Assembly (NCBI GenBank): GCA_021792315.1
Contig: JAJYUX010000002.1
Span: 1-49,527 of the forward strand
Source of the DNA: an archaeon
GTDB lineage: Archaea; Thermoproteota; Nitrososphaeria; Nitrososphaerales; CADDZS01
Reading direction: 5' to 3'
Length of the DNA stretch: 49,527 bases
Each line of letters starts with the position of its first letter. The first letter of the stretch is position 1. The notes beneath the pieces were generated by a model. That model did no database searches. It was not told the origin of the DNA and saw only the letters and a list, made by a program, of their open reading frames with translations. Below are positions 43,682-49,527 of the stretch, in pieces. Position numbers and translations under genes: made by a program.

Positions 43682-43844
43682 AGTTAGAACTGCTACCACG
43701 AAAATCGCATTTGTCAGATTGTTATATTAAAGTGCCGAGAAACAATCTCATGTAGAAGGATCTGCAAAAGTCAATTCTCAAAGTTGAGACAGAATCGCCA
43801 CGAAGTAACTCTCAATTGAAAGAAGTCTCGTTGACTATGCTCTC

Positions 43845-46274
43845 TCATTCATTCTGAAAATAAGGGAGCGCGCTGAATTTTATGTAGTCAGGTTGGCTCG
43901 CGATTTTCAAAACAGCTGAGAATTTTTCACCGAGGCCCTTGTTCAAGAGGCCATGATCCTTCATCAAGAACCGCTCCGCCAGAAGATTTGCACTTTTCGA
44001 GTCCGAGAGACGCAATGTCAGCATAGATGCCGTGTTGCTGAATGCTAGCTCAGGCAGATCAACGTGGCTCTGATTTGAGTAAATTATCCCGAGACCACGT
44101 CGTCTTGCCTCTCTCAGTAGTCTGAGAGATTGAGAGCGACTTCGCATCAATCTCGGCAATCCATCCACCGCGATGAACAGCTTTAATTCTCCAGATTCGT
44201 TGCTCGCGAAAGACGGAATCTTCTGTAAGAGAAACTCGGCCGCGGCTGATTTGAGCATTGGGTTTGAGAACCCGCTCAAGTTCACGACTACAGGCCCGGT
44301 CACAAGTCTCTCAAACGGAAAACCCGTTCTTGGTTTAGCAAAAAGTGGGTTTCCTAGCAATTCGCCAATCTTTTGCATTACTCCCTTTGCCGCATTCTTT
44401 TCACGGCCTTCTCCTTCCTGCATCGTATGCTCGAGAACTCCGCGAACATCTAGAAGGGTGGGCGGAGTTTTGGTCCAGGTGTGCTTATTGTCCTCCAATA
44501 TGCCTGTTGAAGAGTAACTGCTTCCAATCGCGTATCTCAAACTAATTATTTCATCTTCAGAGAGGTCGAAAATGGAAGCAAAGCTGTCCAACACACTGTA
44601 CACTTGTTCTCTCACAGAATTTGCATCATCCAGTTCGAGAGGATTTACCGAAATGTCGTTTGCTTGAACCACAGATCCGAACTCGGAAAATGATTGATCT
44701 TTGAGCAGATATTCACCAGAACAATCGATAACCAAGAACGGAACATTGCTCTTTTTCAACCCAACGAGAATTCTCTTGATGGTCTCTGTTTTTCCACTCT
44801 TAGCATCCCCAAAGATCGCGATATTCTGGTTTATCTCTCTTGAAGGCGACCAGTAAATTTCTCGGGCGCTCTGCCTTCCTAGCAGTACTTTGGGACTTTC
44901 GAGTCTGGTTCCAAATTGAGCTGAAACACCGATCTCTGCCTGGACTGAAGCGTTCTTGGAAGACGACTTGTTAGAGTCGGAGAGATTCAGCGACTTTGTG
45001 AGCGTCTGAATTAACTTCGTCGAGTATGGGGATATTGAACCTGCCAATGTTTCGACTCGTGATTCTTTCTGATTGATGGGGTAAATCATCGAAATCTCGC
45101 CACAGTCTCGAGTCTTCCCCATTATAACCGACCTCGCAGATTCAGCTGTTTGATTTAGTAGGACTAAGATCAAAGTCGAGGACCTTGGAATATCCATTTT
45201 GGAGATTACATGGCCGAACTCGGTATCGTTAACCCATAGTGCAAGATAAACGAATACTTTTGGGTTTGTGCCATTGTCTATACGCCACAGAGCCTGCTCA
45301 TGTTTCATTTTGAAATAATCTATTTTTCCTTCTGGCCACGTATCGCTGATTAGTTTAGAGATATAACTATCAACGCGCCACTCATACTCTTCCAATCTCT
45401 GCTTCTTGAAGGACCTAACGTTATTTCTGATTTCCTCTAGAAGAAATGGAGAAATTGCAATATTGTTTGAGTAATGACCAAACATTTTCTTTTCTTGTAA
45501 CAAATTCTTCTGTTCAGTCTGGCATTCCATTATTCCGAAGTTTTCGCTGCAGATTTCGTCTACAAGCGTCAGTTGGGCAAACTGTTTCTTGTCAAGAAGG
45601 TGTTTTATAAGATCCTTCGAATCTTCCTGAACTTTGAGCTCACTCGCATTGAATCTAAGATGGCTCATTGAAAAGAACGGGCTGACCACGTTTGCAGTCT
45701 GTTTGCGATAATCGTCAGTGGTATGCTGCATTCGATTCACAACTCCTGAGTTTATTAGCTCCTCTGCAAGATCGTTAAATGGAAACGGTTTCTCAAAAGC
45801 TGCGCAGTAGAATGCTTGAATCTGGTCTAACGAACTCTCGATTATCTTTACTTCGAATCCTCGACGGATTAGGAAGTGAAGCAGATAACTCAACCTCTTT
45901 ATCTCCATGGAGGAGCTGGCGAACCTTTTCATGGAACCTTGCCGCCATTTCTTCCCGGCTTCTCCCCTCAGCTCCTCAAGGACTTTTTCGCGAAGATAAT
46001 CTACATCTCCCCCCAACAACATGAATTGAGTACTATACTCTCTTAGTCGACGAACATATTCTGTTGCAATAACAGAAGATATGTTGAAGCGTCCGCAAAG
46101 ATTCAGTAGTATTATGGGATAGTTTTCCTCTATTCCGTAGCCTGCTTTCTTGCTCACCGGATTTGATGCCCACTGCGCCATGCAGTCCAGAGCTATCTCA
46201 TCTTCCGAGCATTCTTGAAGTGCCTTTGTTACGGCAGCTTCTATGTTTAAGCTCAGCTTGTTTCCTTGAATCAT
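43845..46274 (-). CDS. HerA/FtsK-like ATPase with large N-terminal domain, linked to pilin genes
   Basis: 809 aa. The first 470 residues are unrecognised helical sequence. The ATPase part has Walker A GDAKSGKT (489-496), the HerA-type strand LVIDCSGEY (514-522), VNPLEL, VVVNLSGFSN, and LFIAVDGLPRLM in the Walker B place followed by LLREARRRGLGIIYSNQS. HerA proteins have an acidic pair (D/E-E) at Walker B; here it is D-G, so the catalytic Glu seems lost. It starts at ATG 46274, 32 bp after the 504-aa pilin-like gene, in the same operon. A nucleotide-dependent structural or motor role in secretion or assembly is inference. Confidence 0.75.
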   Translation of the reverse strand: MIQGNKLSLNIEAAVTKALQECSEDEIALDCMAQWASNPVSKKAGYGIEENYPIILLNLCGRFNISSVIATEYVRRLREYSTQFMLLGGDVDYLREKVLEELRGEAGKKWRQGSMKRFASSSMEIKRLSYLLHFLIRRGFEVKIIESSLDQIQAFYCAAFEKPFPFNDLAEELINSGVVNRMQHTTDDYRKQTANVVSPFFSMSHLRFNASELKVQEDSKDLIKHLLDKKQFAQLTLVDEICSENFGIMECQTEQKNLLQEKKMFGHYSNNIAISPFLLEEIRNNVRSFKKQRLEEYEWRVDSYISKLISDTWPEGKIDYFKMKHEQALWRIDNGTNPKVFVYLALWVNDTEFGHVISKMDIPRSSTLILVLLNQTAESARSVIMGKTRDCGEISMIYPINQKESRVETLAGSISPYSTKLIQTLTKSLNLSDSNKSSSKNASVQAEIGVSAQFGTRLESPKVLLGRQSAREIYWSPSREINQNIAIFGDAKSGKTETIKRILVGLKKSNVPFLVIDCSGEYLLKDQSFSEFGSVVQANDISVNPLELDDANSVREQVYSVLDSFASIFDLSEDEIISLRYAIGSSYSSTGILEDNKHTWTKTPPTLLDVRGVLEHTMQEGEGREKNAAKGVMQKIGELLGNPLFAKPRTGFPFERLVTGPVVVNLSGFSNPMLKSAAAEFLLQKIPSFASNESGELKLFIAVDGLPRLMRSRSQSLRLLREARRRGLGIIYSNQSHVDLPELAFSNTASMLTLRLSDSKSANLLAERFLMKDHGLLNKGLGEKFSAVLKIASQPDYIKFSALPYFQNE

Positions 46275-46306
46275 AGAACCATCCCGCGAAAAAGATTCGG
46301 ATTATA

Positions 46307-47821
46307 CTAGACGTAACACCCTTCAGCATCAGCCTGGCTAGTTATAATTCCGCCCGACCAATAAGTCTGGAATGGAAAGGCGGCCTGGTAACCAAGTACG
46401 TTGGGCGATGTCCCGCTCCATGTGAAGTTGAGCGAATTGCCTCTCGTAATCAAATTGGAGGAGGCAGTCCATGTTATAACCCCAGAGCTTATCGAGCTTG
46501 ACCATCCCGAAGGATTGTTTGAGACGCTGATGCCAGAGAAAGCGGACGCATCAAACACAATCTCGTTAATTCCATAATTTGCAGAGTATATGGAATTTGA
46601 GATTTGCAAATGGAATGTGATTAGCGTGTTGGGATTGCAGGTGAGCGGCGATTCTGCAAAAGTCCCAACATTGTCGGAGGCAAATGTGGCTGAAAATGGA
46701 ATGTTCTGTTGATAGAGTACCACGCCAGTCGGTTGAATCTTTGTGCCATCCATCAACATGAATACGTTGTAAACACCTGTGGAAGGTAGTCCGGTGGTCT
46801 TCGACGTCGTCGCGGCATAGTTTCCAGTGGTCAAGTCATTCAGCGAACCAAAGTAAATGGTTACCGATTGATTGAACGGAACCACGATTTGTTTGAATGA
46901 GCCCGTTGTTGTGCTTGTAATGTAACCGCTGGAGTTGGTGTTCATAATATAGAAAGCCGGAAGAGGTTGCGAACCACATCCAGACGAACATGACTGGTAT
47001 ACCCAGAGGTTTGTATGAGCATTAAGCTCCACTGTTGCTGCGTTGGGATCATTATTCAATATCTGAACAGAAAACAATATGGGATTGTTGTATACCGAGA
47101 CCGAACCCCAATTCGGATGATTAATGTCGAATTTCCACGCTCCGCCTGAACATGACTGAATCCCCCCATCACCATTGGAACAAGTTCCAGATGAAGGACC
47201 GCTGATGTACGGGTACCAATAGAACGAGTTGAAAACCATCTCAAGTGAACCCAATCCTGCAGCGACTGCCTGATATGCCGCAATGACGTAGTCTGGTGTC
47301 GAGACAGGATATGTTGTTGTTTGAGTAGTCCCTCTCTGGCTTGTCACCTTCACAATAAAATGGTTGGAACCTGCTTTGACACCCGTGTCGATTTTAGTGG
47401 TATTCTGTCCGACATTGGCTGAAACCGGAAGTGCCGGCGAGCTGGTATCGAGAGAAGATGGAAGTGCGGCAATGAGGCAAACAGTTGAGCTCAGAACCGT
47501 TGTTCCAATCTTGCATGTCGTAGCGCCTGAGGTGGTATTGACGATAGTTATGCTCTGTATCGTGACCGTGACTCCACCTGTGTTGGTTATTGACACATTT
47601 AGATCACCGTTGCTTGCCACAGCTAGATTTACGTCGAAATTTTCTTGCATATTCTGCAACGAAGAGGACTGAAGATTCTTGTAGTCTTGCTGCGCGGTCA
47701 TGAAATACGTGAGGCCCACGCTCAAAAGAATTCCAAGAATCATGATGCCTCCAATGACTGAGGATATCCCTCTCTTGGAACGAGCACTTTTCCCGCTCCT
47801 AAACTTGTGAAAATGTGACAC
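46307..47821 (-). CDS. Giant pilin-like surface protein (504 aa)
   Basis: From GTG 47821 the n-region SGKSARSKRG leads to the processing region and helix ISSVIGGIMILGILLSVGLT. A short coil follows (AQQDYKNLQSSSLQNMQENF), then about 440 residues of Ser/Thr/Asn-rich beta domains with a Cys-rich patch (TCSNGDGGIQSC; CSSGCG). The helix start and following coil match the 592-aa protein at 35.9 kb, so the two are paralogs. It lies 2 bp after the 174-aa pilin-like gene. Confidence 0.78.
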   Translation of the reverse strand: MSHFHKFRSGKSARSKRGISSVIGGIMILGILLSVGLTYFMTAQQDYKNLQSSSLQNMQENFDVNLAVASNGDLNVSITNTGGVTVTIQSITIVNTTSGATTCKIGTTVLSSTVCLIAALPSSLDTSSPALPVSANVGQNTTKIDTGVKAGSNHFIVKVTSQRGTTQTTTYPVSTPDYVIAAYQAVAAGLGSLEMVFNSFYWYPYISGPSSGTCSNGDGGIQSCSGGAWKFDINHPNWGSVSVYNNPILFSVQILNNDPNAATVELNAHTNLWVYQSCSSGCGSQPLPAFYIMNTNSSGYITSTTTGSFKQIVVPFNQSVTIYFGSLNDLTTGNYAATTSKTTGLPSTGVYNVFMLMDGTKIQPTGVVLYQQNIPFSATFASDNVGTFAESPLTCNPNTLITFHLQISNSIYSANYGINEIVFDASAFSGISVSNNPSGWSSSISSGVITWTASSNLITRGNSLNFTWSGTSPNVLGYQAAFPFQTYWSGGIITSQADAEGCYV

Positions 47822-47823
47822 GC

Positions 47824-48348
47824 TTACCTCACTTGACCGTATTGCACCACTGTGCCATATTCACCAGTGATTTTGAAGATGTATAGAACGCCGGACTTGA
47901 ATGCGGCCGAGCTTCCGATATTTATCGTGGTCATGTTGACAGAGCGTCCCTGCACTTCAAGACAGTGCACGCAATTCGAAGGAAATTTCGTTTGAGATTG
48001 GGAGATTAGTGTGGAGTTTGAATATGACCAAGTTGATGTTGAATTTGCTATTATGAGATTGCTTACGTATTCGGTACCCGCCTGAGGGTTGTATATCAAA
48101 ACTGTCACCTTATTTGACGTAGAGCTAAAATTTGCATTCAAAATTACAAAATTCTCGGTAACAGAATTATTGAGACTGCCTTCCGCAGTTCTTGCTGCGC
48201 CGGAAGCCCAGGCCCACGCAGCAAAACCGATTGAAAGTGTAACACCAATCAGAATAATAGAGCCCATGACTTCGCTGGCAGCTTTTTTTGCTCGCCTGTG
48301 CTTGTTTCCTGTAATCCTTTTCAAGTAAATCTCACAATCAAATAGCAT
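47824..48348 (-). CDS. Small pilin-like protein (174 aa), class III signal peptide
   Basis: N-terminus HRRAKKAASEVMGSIILIGV: a basic n-region, a likely prepilin site before AASE with the Glu at mature position about 4, and the hydrophobic helix. The head is polar with two Cys in CVHC, a possible disulfide. It is the first gene of the pilin/giant pilin/HerA operon and the counterpart of the 157-aa protein at 35.4 kb. Confidence 0.8.
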   Translation of the reverse strand: MLFDCEIYLKRITGNKHRRAKKAASEVMGSIILIGVTLSIGFAAWAWASGAARTAEGSLNNSVTENFVILNANFSSTSNKVTVLIYNPQAGTEYVSNLIIANSTSTWSYSNSTLISQSQTKFPSNCVHCLEVQGRSVNMTTINIGSSAAFKSGVLYIFKITGEYGTVVQYGQVR

Positions 48349-48379
48349 AATCAGCTAAACGGAAACAAAAAAGAAGAGG

Positions 48380-48399
48380 AAGGGAACATCAGTTCCCTT
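48380..48399 (-). terminator. Hairpin terminator after the 176-aa pilin gene
   Basis: AAGGGAAC-ATCA-GTTCCCTT forms an 8-bp perfect stem. On the minus strand it is followed by CCTCTTCTTTTTTGTTTCC. It lies 23 bp past the stop at 48422 and separates this pilin from the next operon. Confidence 0.65.
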
Positions 48400-48421
48400 T
48401 GAAGGTAGTCTTGTAAGTTCC

Positions 48422-48931
48422 TTATTGTGCAATCAGCGATCCTGATACTGACTGACCGTTGGCGAAACCAATGACGTAGTTGTAGACTTGGCCTGTAGTA
48501 ATAGACTCCATCCCGGTACCGACCGTCCCTGAGTAGTACGAGGGATAGTAAGTGAATGAACTGACTTGACCACCAGTTAGCTGGTTGCTTGATCCTGTCG
48601 ATGTGAAGCTAATGACAGTTGCAGTGGCAGCCTGCCATATTGTGATTGATTTGATACCCGAACCTGTCAATGTTATTGAAGATATGCTCGAGGTAGAACC
48701 TGGATTGTTAAGGGAGAATGTCATGTAAGAGGTTCCCAATCCTGCGGTGGTGGTGTCAGTACTGTTCGTTACTCCTCCGTAGAGGGTTGCTGACGAGAGT
48801 GTGACTGTCTTCACGTTCGAGCCGAAGAGACCGAAGGTGTATGCGCCGACGACGAGTGCCAAGACTAGAGTTCCTGCGATCAGAATGATTGTAGCAATGA
48901 CTGGAGTGACTCCCTTCTTGCTGTTCTTCAT
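48422..48931 (-). CDS. Archaeal type IV pilin (class III signal)
   Basis: 169 aa from ATG 48931 (MKNSKKGVTPVIATIILIAG). Cleavage is expected at KKG-VTPVIA. The helix is typical of major pilins; the Ser/Thr/Gly/Tyr-rich head lacks Cys. With its own terminator it is probably expressed alone and at high level, as expected for the main filament subunit of a pilus whose minor subunits lie in the next operon. An upstream ATG (48952) adds 7 residues. Confidence 0.86.
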   Translation of the reverse strand: MKNSKKGVTPVIATIILIAGTLVLALVVGAYTFGLFGSNVKTVTLSSATLYGGVTNSTDTTTAGLGTSYMTFSLNNPGSTSSISSITLTGSGIKSITIWQAATATVISFTSTGSSNQLTGGQVSSFTYYPSYYSGTVGTGMESITTGQVYNYVIGFANGQSVSGSLIAQ

Positions 48932-49137
48932 CCTTAGAGTTTTTGTGTTCATGAGCCCAGAATTCTTCCGTCCTAATAATAGGGTTTAGGAAGACGAACT
49001 TTTGATTCCGAACTCTATGTCGCAATATGGATTCCACCTCTGTACTGGGCACCCTAGTAACAGGGCATTACATATGTTTGGGGCTTTGGCAAAATAACTG
49101 GAATCAGAAACTCGAATTCGGATGTACAGTCCACAAG

Positions 49138-49149
49138 CACTATAATAAG
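49138..49149 (+). promoter_or_regulatory. TATA-like box of the last gene
   Basis: CACTATAATAAG is centred about 37 bp before the TTG at 49181, in a gene-free stretch between divergent genes. Confidence 0.4.
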
Positions 49150-49180
49150 AGGGAAGGACTTTGAGCATGAATTCTTTCAT

Positions 49181-49527
49181 TTGAGCGATCCATCTTCTGC
49201 TAGTGGAATCAAGTTCCGTTATTTCGCAGCAGTTGTTGTCATTCTCCTCTTCGCTCTCTGCGGATTTCCGTCTGCGCTAACGAATTTCTCGCATACTTCA
49301 AGCGCTGCGACTTCCTCAGGGGTCGCATTGACCATCACAGCGAAACCACAAGTTCTACCTGCTGATGGAGGTAGCTACAACGCTGTTGTAATTCAGTTCG
49401 TCGCCCCAAACACAAAGCTCGCAGTCATTCCAAATTCCGACGTAACAGTGTACCTGAGTTCTTCAGATGCTCAGACCGGAACTCTGCCGCCTAGCGTAAC
49501 TTTCCCGGCTGGTGACTTGTACTACAG
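49181..49527 (+). CDS. Secreted protein, 3' truncated by window edge
   Basis: From TTG 49181: MSDPSSASGIKFRYFAAVVV, with an N-terminal membrane helix (FAAVVVILLFALCGFPSAL) and a likely signal cut after SSAA. The mature part starts GVALTITAKPQVLPADGGSY, which looks like an Ig-like/invasin-type beta domain (P-x-x-L-P-A-D-G-x-S-x-x-x-V). The frame is open to the window end. Probably a large surface protein; it is divergent from the pilin genes. Confidence 0.7.
   Translation, partial: MSDPSSASGIKFRYFAAVVVILLFALCGFPSALTNFSHTSSAATSSGVALTITAKPQVLPADGGSYNAVVIQFVAPNTKLAVIPNSDVTVYLSSSDAQTGTLPPSVTFPAGDLYY

Noticed and set aside
1..49527. CRISPR array, rRNA, replication origin
   Set aside because: I saw no regularly spaced direct repeats, no rRNA sequence, and no cdc6/orc gene or origin-box cluster by eye.

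Overview
This window is archaeal chromosome (my estimate is about 45-47 % GC). The evidence is a set of archaeal-type information genes (Trm-G10, RNase Z, class I CCA-adding enzyme, a UPF0200/UPF0201 pair, a COG2112 kinase), a tRNA with archaeal bulge-helix-bulge introns, class III signal peptides on pilin-like proteins, TATA-like boxes close to start codons, and many TTG starts. HTH_45, MEDS and KaiC-like genes, secreted acid peptidases of the thermopsin (A5) and G1 families, and an FtsZ suggest a terrestrial, possibly acid-adapted heterotroph of the Thermoproteota, perhaps a non-ammonia-oxidising Nitrososphaeria relative. That placement is inference.

Region 1 (1-8.6 kb) is dense and conserved. 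It holds the end of a glycogen debranching enzyme, PRPP synthase, then a tRNA/RNA maturation block: Trm-G10, RNase Z, UPF0201, UPF0200, ThpR, CCA-adding enzyme and a COG2112 kinase. It ends in a tRNA-Pro(GGG) interrupted by three introns, each with a recognisable bulge-helix-bulge. Region 2 (8.6-13.1 kb) is looser: MscL, a 49-aa repeat peptide, GNAT enzymes, and decayed CBS and GNAT genes.

Region 3 (13.1-30.6 kb) carries a MEDS sensor, a coiled-coil two-gene operon, secreted or membrane-anchored surface proteins, two acid peptidases, a Na+/H+ antiporter, an alpha-hydroxy-acid oxidase, two tandem zinc micro-proteins, and several broken genes (VOC, LigD 3'-phosphoesterase, and an acylphosphatase interrupted by one in-frame TGA). 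Region 4 (30.6-34.4 kb) has a two-headed Lrp/AsnC-like regulator divergent from a KaiC-like ATPase, followed by FtsZ.

Region 5 (34.4-49.5 kb) is a pilus/surface region. Two separate operons pair a small pilin-like protein (157 and 174 aa) with a giant one (592 and 504 aa). The second pair is followed by an 809-aa HerA/FtsK-type ATPase whose Walker B catalytic Glu appears to be Gly. Two more pilins, a pilin remnant, a dead DDE transposase and a dead ribokinase lie in the same region, along with a CruF-like carotenoid gene. No PilB/GspE ATPase or TadC platform protein is visible. The giant-pilin/HerA module is the best candidate for an undescribed system; the three-intron tRNA is the most secure unusual feature.
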